In this document: piece after piece, positions 55,421 through 64,000 of the stretch
Layout: the number at the start of each line of letters is the position of its first letter
How positions within the stretch are numbered: position 1 is the first letter of the stretch
Source: Jackrogersella multiformis
Lineage: Eukaryota > Ascomycota > Sordariomycetes > Xylariales > Hypoxylaceae
NCBI GenBank assembly: GCA_902806575.1
Contig: CADCXD010000007.1
Coordinates: 1 to 64,000, forward strand
Length of the DNA stretch: 64,000 bases
Reading direction: 5' to 3'
Translations under genes and position numbers: made by a program
Notes under the pieces: generated by a model
What the model was told of the DNA's origin: nothing
Seen by the model: only the letters and a program-made list of their open reading frames with translations
Database searches by the model: none

Positions 55421-56975
55421 CTTGCCTTGCCTTGCTCTTGCTCTTGTTCTTGCTCGTATGCTGTTGTCTTCCTTGGTATTCCTTAGTATTCCTTTATCCC
55501 TCTCTTGCCTCTCGTTAAAATGTATTCGTCGGTCTCTTGGTAGTTATTTTTGAATGGCTTTCCCTTTGCGGCCGGGTTGGAAAAAGAGGCTTCCTTGTCT
55601 AAATACCTAAGTAGATAGTATGCTTTCCAAAGAAGAGTGTCGAATGGATGCTTGGTGGTAGTAAGAGCGGCGTACGAGTTGGTAGTTTTTGGGTATTGGC
55701 GGTCGTTGAATGCGAAGGAAGGGGAAGGAAAGAGATATGATATTGACAATTTATGTTCGTTCTATGTTCGGAGAGGGAGGGATGATGGTGGTGATGGTGG
55801 GACGCAACCAAGTAAAAAGTAAAGTGAAATTATCTAGGTAGGTACCTGGTAGGTAGGTAGGTAGGTAGACAGTAGGAAAAGTAAAAAGAAGGTGTAAGAA
55901 TATTGGGTACCTGGGTAAGTCGAATCTAGGGCTAGAATTGTCGTTAATATCTAAGTTTGACAGTGTCGATGTCGGTTTCTAGTTTCTAGTTTCTGTAGAG
56001 GTGAAAGAAAGGAAAGTGTAGGATGCGATTTGACTATCTTGAATCTCCAGTCCAGGTCACAAGACACCTGATACCTACTTCCTAAGGTACCTACCTAGGT
56101 AGTCTGCTAGTGTAGACCCGACCCGACAATGAACAGTAATGACGCGACTTGCACGGATAAGCCGCTATTAGCGCCGCAGATACCACTGATACACCACCGA
56201 AGCCGGCTGTTGCTTTATCGATAGTGACACAGCAGACGCTAAAGGACCCGCTATCAAATGATCAATTCAAACCCGGAAGTCACTGTTTACAACCTTGGAA
56301 TGGTTATATTATTTACCTAGGTAATTGAGCTGGAGGTAGGCACCTCCCATAGGTACCTGGTAGCTAACTAGGTAGGTACCTAGGTACCTATTCTCAGGTA
56401 GGTCTTCCCGACCTTTATCAACCATCAGCACATTCATTTCTTCTTCTTCTTCCCAACCTAGATCATATGTTCCTATAATACCTAATATTTGGGCATCAGT
56501 TTACACGCATCTGTCATACCTTCTTGGACCGTGATTCGTGTCCCAATAATGAATTTCCCTCCTAGTGCCTCACAACGTGTCTTCATCATGCCGAACTAAT
56601 AAGTTCGCAGTCTACTGATTTGTCCAAATCATCTCACACTCATCTCACACGGTTCCCCTTGCGTGGGCAAATATAGATACGATTTTCACCGTCCGCCCTA
56701 CTTTCTCTCAGATCTGAAGGGCTGTGAAGTTGGAATATGATATATCATGTTCCCGCGTTCCTACATCTCTGCAAGCTGGTCTTTGGTCCTTCCCCTGATC
56801 TCGCCAATAAGCCTCACGCGATGGTCATCTCCGCATTATGTCCATATATAACTCTTATTACTGGCTGTTGCAAGAGTTCGACGGTATTTTCAATTAACTT
56901 GGGGTTTCCCCTACATTATGGCATATGGTCAATAATGCTCACTATAAGCGGTTAGCTCGTCTCAGTCGTTTGGCT
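55421..56975. other. Intergenic, UBC8 leader and palindromes
   Basis: No supported gene. The 400 bases upstream of UBC8 are CT-rich. GGTAGGTA repeats lie at 55835-55868, and TACCTAGGTA blocks near 56089-56102, 56316-56323 and 56361-56390. Confidence 0.5.
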
Positions 56976-57716
56976 TCAGGTTTTGATGTATAATTTTACC
57001 TTTCCAACAGCCTGTTGGGCATCTGGTGGCAGTTTTAAGCCGGGAAGGTTTAACGGTGGTGGCGCTACGCCTTTGATTCCGCATGTGATTTCAATGCTCC
57101 TCAGCAGTCCACCAACGGCCTTCTGCTCCGGAGTGAATACGGCTAGATTGGCGAATGTGAGACAGTTCGGCTCGTTGAACAAACGTGCCTGGCACCCGTC
57201 GTCCATATTCGCGACAAACGTTGCGCACTGCGCTATGCCGGGCTGGCCGGGTACGTTGTAACATGTTGGTGTTGAGTGTTGAGATCCGGGCTTGGGAAGC
57301 TGGACCTTCGCCATCACCGTGCCGCGACAGTTCTTGGGTCCCGGTGGCCCCGAGAACAGCAGCGCAGATATTGGGACTACCGGCTCGGTTGGCTGGGTTG
57401 GGCCATCGGTCGTGCTACTCTTCGGCGTCGTGACGCCACTCAGTATTGCGGTGCCGTTTGGTGAGTTCACGTCGACTTGCGGAATGCCCGATATCTGTGG
57501 TACTTCCGAGACTTGCGGGACATCGGATGCAACGACGTTTTCTACCATTGCCTCTTCAGGTATTTGGTCTCCATCACTTAAGGTTGTCGCTCCATCTACT
57601 ATGATAGGGCGCATGACATCCTCTTCAACCCGTATCCTCTGTCCTAACACGCCCATCGTTTGCCATACTGCTCCGATGCTAAGCAAGGCTATTGTTTGTT
57701 GCCACTGAAGCCGCAT
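56976..57716 (-). CDS. Secreted cysteine-containing hypothetical protein
   Basis: 246 residues in one exon. A signal peptide covers about 1-25 (MRLQWQQTIALLSIGAVWQ). Residues 60-90 hold degenerate short repeats (VPQVSEVPQISGIPQVD). A Thr/Pro-rich linker follows, then a C-terminal domain with six Cys residues (PKNCRGTVMAKVQLP, TPTCYNVPGQPGIAQC, DDGCQARLFNEPNCLTF, RSIEITCGIKG). The layout of secreted, spacer and small Cys-paired domain fits extracellular or effector-like proteins of fungi. No family is recognised. It has no clear GPI signal at the end (GKVKLYIKT). Confidence 0.65.
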   Translation of the reverse strand: MRLQWQQTIALLSIGAVWQTMGVLGQRIRVEEDVMRPIIVDGATTLSDGDQIPEEAMVENVVASDVPQVSEVPQISGIPQVDVNSPNGTAILSGVTTPKSSTTDGPTQPTEPVVPISALLFSGPPGPKNCRGTVMAKVQLPKPGSQHSTPTCYNVPGQPGIAQCATFVANMDDGCQARLFNEPNCLTFANLAVFTPEQKAVGGLLRSIEITCGIKGVAPPPLNLPGLKLPPDAQQAVGKVKLYIKT

Positions 57717-58182
57717 GATGAAACCGTCTGATCGTGAGGATAAAGGTTAGAGAAAAGAACTCGGAAATGTATTTGCGTTTGCGACAAACCTTTAGCTTGA
57801 GACGTTGCCAAGTCCAAGGCGTGATGCAAGTGAGTGTGAGCTTGCACCCTCTTGGCGTTTCATCCCCCATCGATCCAATCCCTAAAAGAACAAGGGGGAG
57901 CTTGGATACCCAGATTCGCGATGCGATAAATCGATTCCTAAATTTACCTAGGTAATTACACCTACGTGTAAAGGGAAATAAATAGCGCCATTTATTAACA
58001 TATATTGGTAAGCTAAAAGCAGTTATAATGAAGGTGTCTATCTAGCTAGCCTCAGCGGCAGATTATTCAAACTTGTTTTGCAAGGCCTCCTTTTATTTCA
58101 ACACTGACCAACTGGCCAACTGGTTCAGCACAGGATTGATATGCTACCAACTATACATAGTTGGCAATTACAGGCAAACACA
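57717..58182. other. Intergenic, no gene seen
   Basis: 466 bases between two genes on the same strand. No supported coding sequence. Confidence 0.5.
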
Positions 58183-60540
58183 TTACTTGGGCACGGAGAC
58201 AGACAGCTGGTACGTCGCACCTGGCTCGATGTTGGTGAAGCGTGCTTCTGGAAGGACCCGGCCCTCGTGCTTCACCACCACCTCATTCACATTCGTTGAC
58301 CGACGAATGTCTAATACGAATGTAGCACCACGGAATAGACGTGTGACCTTGATAATGTCCCAGGAGGAGGGCAACTGTGGCTGAATACGCAAACCCAACG
58401 CGTCGCCACGCAGACCGCACAGCCCCTCGATGAAGCATCGGTACGCCCACGACACCGTTCCTGTGTTGAATAGTTGACTGGACCGTCCCGCCGTGCGTGG
58501 ATACTGCTGATATGCGCCGCGGTAATAATTAGGAATGTACACGGGCAGCTGGCCCCGTTGTACATAATCCTCTTCTGAGGGTCCCGGGATCATCTTTCTC
58601 AGAACGTCGTAGGCTCGATCACTCTCTCCTATCGAGTAGAGGCTGTGGACGTAAAAGACGGCTGCGTGGTTATACACTGACCCATTTTCTGCTGAGCCGG
58701 GATACTTCTGTGTCACGCGGCCGACATCCTCGCGCATGCCGCTATAAGGAGGAGCGAACATAACGATGCCATAGGGCGTGCTCATCTGCGAATCTACCTG
58801 GGGCAGCATCCGCAATATCTGCTCGGTGCTGGCCGCCCCACTGAGGATCGACCATGTCTGCGGGTTCAACCAGATGCGGCCCTCAGAGTCTTTCTTAATG
58901 CCAAAGATTACATTGTCATCCGTGATGCCTCGGGCGAACCAGTCACCGTCCCAAAGGTGCTCGTTGGCGGCGTCGTTAACCTCCTTAGCGCTCGTGCGGT
59001 AGTGTGCTGCTAGGTCGGCTTTACCTTCATGCTCACAGACATCTGCCCATAACTTCAGCGCGAACGCCGTGGCCACCGTCTGCCACCCCGATACACCCTT
59101 GCCTTTATAGCCCACCATGTTTAGCGGATCGCACCAATCGCCTTGGGCAATATAGCTCAAACCCCGGGCATCACGAGCCGAGTATAACCAATCCATCGCC
59201 CGGCTAAAACGTTCAAACACAGTATACGTGTCACCGTGCATTCCCTTTATTGGCACCTTAAGAAGATCGTAATCGCCCGTCTCGGATAGGTATGCCTCAA
59301 GCGTGACCGGTAGCCAGATACAGTGGTCGGTGTGTGGGATCTGATTAATATACTTGAGTTCGGCGCCTTCGGTCAACAGGATGCCATCAGGCATAGCACC
59401 ATTCTTTTCCTGCTGTGATACGGCAATAAGAAAAGCTTTGCGTGCTACTTCAGGTTTGATGTACGACATGCCCATATTGTCCTGCAGGTAATTACGTGTC
59501 TGCGGATCCGTGGTCAACCGATTCACGTCGCCGTGGTAATAACACTGCCGTGGAAGCCAATTGTTGACGAAGTTATCCAAATGTTTATCTGGCGTCTCGA
59601 TCTGCAGGCACCCCTTTCCTTTGCTTATGTACTCCGCATACTCATGAGCCGTCGACGCGAACCCTTCCTTACTGAGGTACTTATCCCGTACCGTGCGTAT
59701 CTCGGCGTCGTCGAAAGCGGGACCGAAGAGGAAACGATACTCACGTTGCTCGTCAGCCTTCAGCTCCGCTCGATATTGTACCACGGCTACAGGCGTCTCG
59801 TAGCGGGCTTCACTACGACTAAGCTCTGGTTGCGCTAGTGATGAGGGCGCGTGAAGGCCGCCCTCGCCCTCAAAAGCCTGTTGCATAGCCTCCCACGAGA
59901 CTGGCGGGGTTTCGGTCAGGAAGTACGATTTATCCTTCAGAAATTTGTTCTTGAAGTAATCTGCCGCCTTCTGATACGGCATGATGCTGCTGCCCACTAT
60001 GCCGCCAAGATCCGGCCGCCATTCGGCTTCCTGGTTCATCCACGACATGTAACCGAACGGGAAGTAAGGGTACACGCTGATCTTGCGCGGCCGCCCGCTC
60101 AAGTTGGTAACCTTAAAAGACCACAGCTCAACCACATCGTGCGTCGGAATCACCAGGGTCATCACAATGCGAATACCGAGGTGCTCGACGGTCCAGGATA
60201 TGTCGCTCTTTCCAACCGAGAACACGAACCGATCGAGTGGTGCCCGTACCGGCTCATAGGGTGCGGAGAACAACTGGCCAGTCTCCTCGTCTTTGACATA
60301 GACGAAACGACCCGGGTGGTGAGCGTAGTAGTTCTGCTCGGGCTGCATGAATGTCTTCGCCTCGAGATTCGGCGCGTGCGCATACTTGGACGGCTCCGGC
60401 TGCATGAACTGCGCTGTCGCGTACCCGCGGCAAGTGATTTGGATCATCATCTTCTGGTTCCATAAGAAGCCACCGGACTTCGGCAGAGCCGTCGGGCTTG
60501 CCAACTCATATCGGTCGCCGTCCTCTGTAGAGCGTAACAT
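58183..60540 (-). CDS. GH94 phosphorylase, cellobionic-acid phosphorylase type
   Basis: Phosphorylases of GH94 split beta-glucosides with phosphate to give glucose-1-phosphate. The fungal cellobionate enzyme handles products of oxidative cellulose attack in the cytosol. This is one exon of 785 residues, a usual length. The start is MLRSTEDGDRYELASPTALP, with no signal peptide. Family text: SGGFLWNQKMMIQITCRGYA, PYFPFGYMSWMNQEAEW, NNWLPRQCYYHGDVNR, the general-acid region IAQGDWCDPLNMVGYKGKG (Asp near 468 and 471), GSVYNHAAVFYVHSLY and RTAGRSSQLFNTGTVSWAY. Similarity to bacterial NdvB-type and cellobionate phosphorylases and the absence of introns, unusual in this window, suggest old transfer from bacteria. 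The exact substrate among GH94 members is inferred. Confidence 0.85.
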   Translation of the reverse strand: MLRSTEDGDRYELASPTALPKSGGFLWNQKMMIQITCRGYATAQFMQPEPSKYAHAPNLEAKTFMQPEQNYYAHHPGRFVYVKDEETGQLFSAPYEPVRAPLDRFVFSVGKSDISWTVEHLGIRIVMTLVIPTHDVVELWSFKVTNLSGRPRKISVYPYFPFGYMSWMNQEAEWRPDLGGIVGSSIMPYQKAADYFKNKFLKDKSYFLTETPPVSWEAMQQAFEGEGGLHAPSSLAQPELSRSEARYETPVAVVQYRAELKADEQREYRFLFGPAFDDAEIRTVRDKYLSKEGFASTAHEYAEYISKGKGCLQIETPDKHLDNFVNNWLPRQCYYHGDVNRLTTDPQTRNYLQDNMGMSYIKPEVARKAFLIAVSQQEKNGAMPDGILLTEGAELKYINQIPHTDHCIWLPVTLEAYLSETGDYDLLKVPIKGMHGDTYTVFERFSRAMDWLYSARDARGLSYIAQGDWCDPLNMVGYKGKGVSGWQTVATAFALKLWADVCEHEGKADLAAHYRTSAKEVNDAANEHLWDGDWFARGITDDNVIFGIKKDSEGRIWLNPQTWSILSGAASTEQILRMLPQVDSQMSTPYGIVMFAPPYSGMREDVGRVTQKYPGSAENGSVYNHAAVFYVHSLYSIGESDRAYDVLRKMIPGPSEEDYVQRGQLPVYIPNYYRGAYQQYPRTAGRSSQLFNTGTVSWAYRCFIEGLCGLRGDALGLRIQPQLPSSWDIIKVTRLFRGATFVLDIRRSTNVNEVVVKHEGRVLPEARFTNIEPGATYQLSVSVPK

Positions 60541-61778
60541 CGTGTGCGTGTCTATTCTGGGCGTCCTTTTACCTTCAGCCGCAAATGTGGCCGCTCCGTA
60601 TTTTCAATTAAAAGTCTCCCGCCACGTCAGGTTTATTGAGTGAGCCTTCGGGGATATACCTTATAAAGGGAAACATGCCATACGTCGTGGACCATAGACA
60701 CCGCTACGCCGGTACACGGGGCTTGGCGTATGACCTGGTGCATGGAGCTTCGCTCGGGAGAATATACGGGTAAAATAAATACACCCGTCTACGACGTTGG
60801 TGACGAACCAATACCTTCCTCGGTATAGCAATCAAGCGATCCACTGGAACCCCCCAAAACGGATGGAGATCTGTTCGCGAGGACAATCCTTCGACTGCCG
60901 CAGTTCCATTGTCGCTCGCTTCGATTTCTGACGAGGTAATGCCGGCGGTATATTTCCTCGATGCACCTCGACGTTGTACAATACATGCGAACTCCAACAT
61001 AGCGTTATACCACGTTGTAGGGATTCCGTGGGGCCCCAACTCGTTTCTTTCCCCTTAGTAAGAGCGGAGCTAATACCGGACCTGTATGCAAGTAACATGC
61101 TCGTGGGCAGGTAGTGGCCGTGGGGGACGCTTCTCCATCTGGGGGAGACTAAGCCCGACGTTCCTGCGACTTAGCTGAAAGCAGTCTGGTAAGTCTACGG
61201 CGTAAGACGTTAGCTTCATAATGATAGATACCTAAGGTAGGTATGTGTAGAAACGACCTGTTATTGAGTTTCTATAGATGTAGATATTACTAAGTTATGC
61301 ATATATCCTTTACATAAGCTTCGCGTCAGGATTTGACAACGATTAACTGAACTATGAACCCAATGACCACTACTGCACGAAGTCTTACCAAGACCATAGG
61401 TACCTATGTAGGTACACTTCTAAATGAGTTAACCATGTGAGTGAATCAATAAGCCGATAAAGTCTACTGAAGCAGTACTTCATTTTCTGAGCATCCTGAA
61501 GGGGTTAGCTCTTAGTAAACTACATCGTCGCTAAAGGGAATTTCCGGCAGCAAAAAAGAAAGGGTGAATTTGTGGCCCATATTCCCAGGGGCTCTAATGG
61601 AAGGAAAGTATTGCTAGCTCAAGAGACAGCTTATCTATAAATTAGAGCCGCATGTGTTAATAACGCAAGGCCTCGAATATATCGATTTATCGTGACATCA
61701 ATGATATGCAGATTCTTGACTTTTGGGGTGAATGGACTGACGACTAGGTTGAGTAAAATAGAGCTGGCCGTAGCGTTA
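60541..61778. other. Intergenic, no gene seen
   Basis: No conserved coding sequence. Small overlapping frames at 60700-61100 have no family features. TACCTATGTAGGTAC occurs near 61400. Confidence 0.5.
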
Positions 61779-62578
61779 TTTCCGCCAAACCGCCAAACCA
61801 TGTAAACATCACTGTATAAATGCACAGTATGTACTGTATTTCTCATTGGCCCCTTGTAAATACAGGGAGTATAACGTTATATATCGCTATAATTACAGCG
61901 CTTTATAGCGTATATTTTTTATAAGTAATTTATTTAATTAAAACGTAAGTTTATTTTTATTAATTTTTTAAAATTTAACGTATATTTTATAATTATTTAT
62001 TTTATTATTACGTATAATTTTTAATTTATATAACTTTTTAAATATAATAAATATAAAAATAAAATTTATATTAATATATAATTATTAATTTAACGATTTT
62101 AATAATATAAATTATATTTAATATATTTTATATATAAATATATTATAAAAATATTTTTTAATTATAATTAAATAATATTTTAATTATTATTTAACCGTTA
62201 TTAAATAACGGTTAAATTATTATTTAATTAATATAAATACGATTATTTTATTTAAAACGTATTTAAATAATAATAATTAATAAAAAATTTAATTTATTAT
62301 TTATATAATACGTATTTATTTAAATAAATATAATATAAAATTTTATTATTTAATAAAATTAATTAAAAATAAAAAACCTTTAATTATTTTAACGTTAATT
62401 TTTTTTTTATACTTTATATAACTTAAATTATTTATAAAAAAACATACGTTATAAAACGTTATAATTATAACGATATATAACGTTATACTCCCTGTATTTA
62501 TAAGGGGTTAATGAGAAATACAGTACATACTGTGCATTTATACAGTGATGTTTACATGGTTTGGCGGTTTGGCGGAAA
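61779..62578. mobile_element. 800-bp RIP-like inverted-repeat element
   Basis: The two ends are inverted copies. The outer end starts TTTCCGCCAAACCGCCAAAC; the arms run about 170 bases (61779-61950 and 62405-62578). Differences between arms are almost all C/T or G/A, for example CATTGGCCCC against CATTAACCCC. A TA dinucleotide flanks both ends (61777-61778 and 62579-62580), which would fit a Tc1/mariner or pogo-type target site. The interior is extremely AT-rich, has no coding frame, and much of its remaining G/C lies in CG dinucleotides. This fits RIP of a non-autonomous DNA transposon. Weak inverted similarity continues about 14 bases beyond the proposed ends, so borders are uncertain. Confidence 0.7.
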
Positions 62579-62580
62579 TA

Positions 62581-64000
62581 ATGTATATGGCTAGCCGTTA
62601 TAAAGCTGAGTGAGACTGTGGAGTAAGGTGAGATGGCAGTTGAAAAATATTAAACCAGTGTATAGTGAGAACTTGATTGTTGTATTTTCTAAGAATGCAA
62701 CGAAGCTAAGAGCTATGTAAATATGTCAAAGAGCCTTGTACCTATGTATCTAAAGTTAAAAGCTAAGTAGTCATGCAGGTATGTTCTATCAAAAAAGATA
62801 TGATTTAACTATAAGTTCTTAAGAATTTATCGATATTAATTATATCAATCGAACAAGAAATCCCCTGCTAGAAAAGTTGTAAGACAATTTACCAGATTTA
62901 TTGATCTAGTATCACCCAAATAAACATACTCCGAGTAAATGCTCAAATGATATCGGGGGCCATTCTCTTCGTGATGAGATTCAGTCCAGAACAATTTGCG
63001 AATCGCAGTAACATAGGAAAAAGTTTTGATAGTTCCAACCCAGCATATTTCTCGACGATGCCTCCATATTAATCCATCATGATTAGACCTCTGGCTATTG
63101 CGTCCGGGGTATATAAGAGGTGCTTTTAAATGAATCCCGAGTATCCGACCATTGATCATACGCCTGACCCCTTTCACTCTTTTTCCACCTTAAACTAGAA
63201 TCGAGCATGTCAGTCATTCTGTCTGGCAATCGAAGTAATCGTTTGGTTGATACGTACCCAAGTATCTTCCACATCATTAGTGCTGGTGAGTTCCCTTGGG
63301 TCGTTCGCGAATGTTTTCTTGCTTTCCGCTGTTGACGAATTGGGCAAATCGCATTGCGAGACTAGGTGTGTATAGTCTAGCACAACGCTTAGAGACAATA
63401 TACTCTTCTTGCATGGCAATGTTTGAGAAAAGATTGTGCTTTTGAATTATTAACGCCTTTGAGAATGCTTGAGTCTATGACTACCTGTTCGTATGAGTGG
63501 TAAGATCACTCTCGCATTTATACATCTTACTCATAGGCGCTACTTGGTTCTTCGGAACACTACCCGGTAAGATCTGACAGGAATTTGGGGGCGGACCACC
63601 CAGCCCTATGGTGATGGGGTCCATTGCTGCGTTCATTGCTGACAGGTTCTCGGGACAGATGGACCAATCTAAATTCATTAAATTCTAAGAATAGATATCG
63701 TTACTGTCATCTAATGACTTTTCTGGAAAGCTGAAAACATTGTGATACGCTACATGGTGCTTATGTCACTTTCAAGAGTCGGTGAGCAAGCTATGTGCTG
63801 TGTTGTGACAGGTATCGTTGGCTCAGCCGCGATTGAGACCTTCAAATATACCGCTCATTCAACCTATGCTTTGCGGATGGAAGGCTTTATAGTTGCGGTC
63901 TGCTTAATATGTGCGGAGATGGCCGTACCGAATCTTAGTGTCACGACCACTTTCACTGCGCCCCCTTAAAGGCTTCCACCATGAGGTAGGTACTGCAGCT
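62581..64000. other. Terminal region with doubtful frames
   Basis: No well-supported gene. A possible two-exon minus-strand frame is listed separately. Another minus-strand stretch at about 62950-63070 reads YGGIVEKYAGLELSKLF in one frame and could be an exon remnant. A plus-strand frame at 63742-63969 starts with GTG and shows no family. Confidence 0.4.
63210..63678 (-). CDS. Possible two-exon hypothetical protein
   Basis: A frame starting MNLDWSICPENLSAMNAAMD at 63678 can join, through a 46-nt intron (GTAGTC...AAAAG near 63483-63438), to a second frame. That second frame reads FSQTLPCKKSILSLSVVLDY and ends TWVRINQTITSIARQND at 63210. The joined product would be about 145 residues. It lacks a known family, and the acceptor is weak, so this is tentative. 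Sequence beyond the window edge is not needed for this model. Confidence 0.25.

Noticed and set aside
59851..60465. 204-residue plus-strand frame opposite GH94
   Set aside because: It is a shadow of the strongly biased GH94 coding sequence, with no family features.
1..64000. Secondary-metabolite cluster, CRISPR array or operon
   Set aside because: No PKS, NRPS, terpene synthase or transporter group is present. The genes are spliced and eukaryotic, and no spaced identical repeats are seen.

Overview
The window is nuclear DNA of a filamentous ascomycete. Genes are split by short introns (about 46-160 nt, one of 341 nt) with GT-AG borders and CTAAC/CTGAC-like branch sites. The products are typical of Pezizomycotina: ribosome-biogenesis and splicing factors, mitochondrial carriers, secreted glycoside hydrolases and a GPI-anchored glucanosyltransferase. 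Long gene-free stretches carry many copies of a TACCTAGGTA-type palindrome, and one repeat is AT-rich in a way that suggests repeat-induced point mutation (RIP). I infer a sordariomycete, perhaps Xylariales, but the sequence does not prove the order.

Layout. 1-4 kb: a conserved membrane/methyltransferase-like gene (+) and a 2-oxoglutarate/malate carrier (-). Both are well conserved in protein sequence but cut by many single-base frame breaks. 4-8.7 kb: gene-poor, with a 302-bp inverted-repeat element. 8.7-18.3 kb: a short-chain dehydrogenase (-), BUD22 (+), a large F-box-like protein (-) and the 2-oxodicarboxylate carrier (-) with tiny exons and a GC-AG intron. 20.2-25.2 kb: a 1594-residue ankyrin/RCC1/BTB protein (+). 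25.6-29.1 kb: three lineage-type genes, one with a DUF6590-like domain. 29.8-38.1 kb: a secreted GH43 enzyme in 11 exons (+), an SPF30-type Tudor splicing factor (+), the Fe-S assembly factor IND1 (-) and BFR2 (+). 38.1-48.9 kb: a GH16 glucanase (+), a GFA/CENP-V family enzyme (+) and a GH72-CBM43 glucanosyltransferase (+), separated by several kb of apparently non-coding DNA. 50.1-60.5 kb: a secreted DUF7872-like protein (-), a CWC16/Saf4 splicing factor (+), the E2 enzyme UBC8 (-), a secreted cysteine-containing protein (-) and an intronless GH94 phosphorylase (-). 61.8-62.6 kb: an 800-bp, apparently RIP-mutated inverted-repeat element. The last 1.4 kb holds only doubtful ORFs.

There is no evident operon-like or secondary-metabolite cluster. 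Themes that recur are plant or fungal wall polysaccharide metabolism (GH43, GH16, GH72, GH94), nucleolar ribosome assembly (BUD22, BFR2), pre-mRNA splicing (SPF30, Saf4) and mitochondrial metabolism (two carriers, IND1). The most unusual structural feature is in UBC8. Restoring the conserved NDSMQEF segment appears to need a one-nucleotide exon at position 55118, next to an eight-nucleotide exon at 55320-55327. Exon joins given here were worked out by hand from splice signals, reading frame and family conservation; no transcript data were available.
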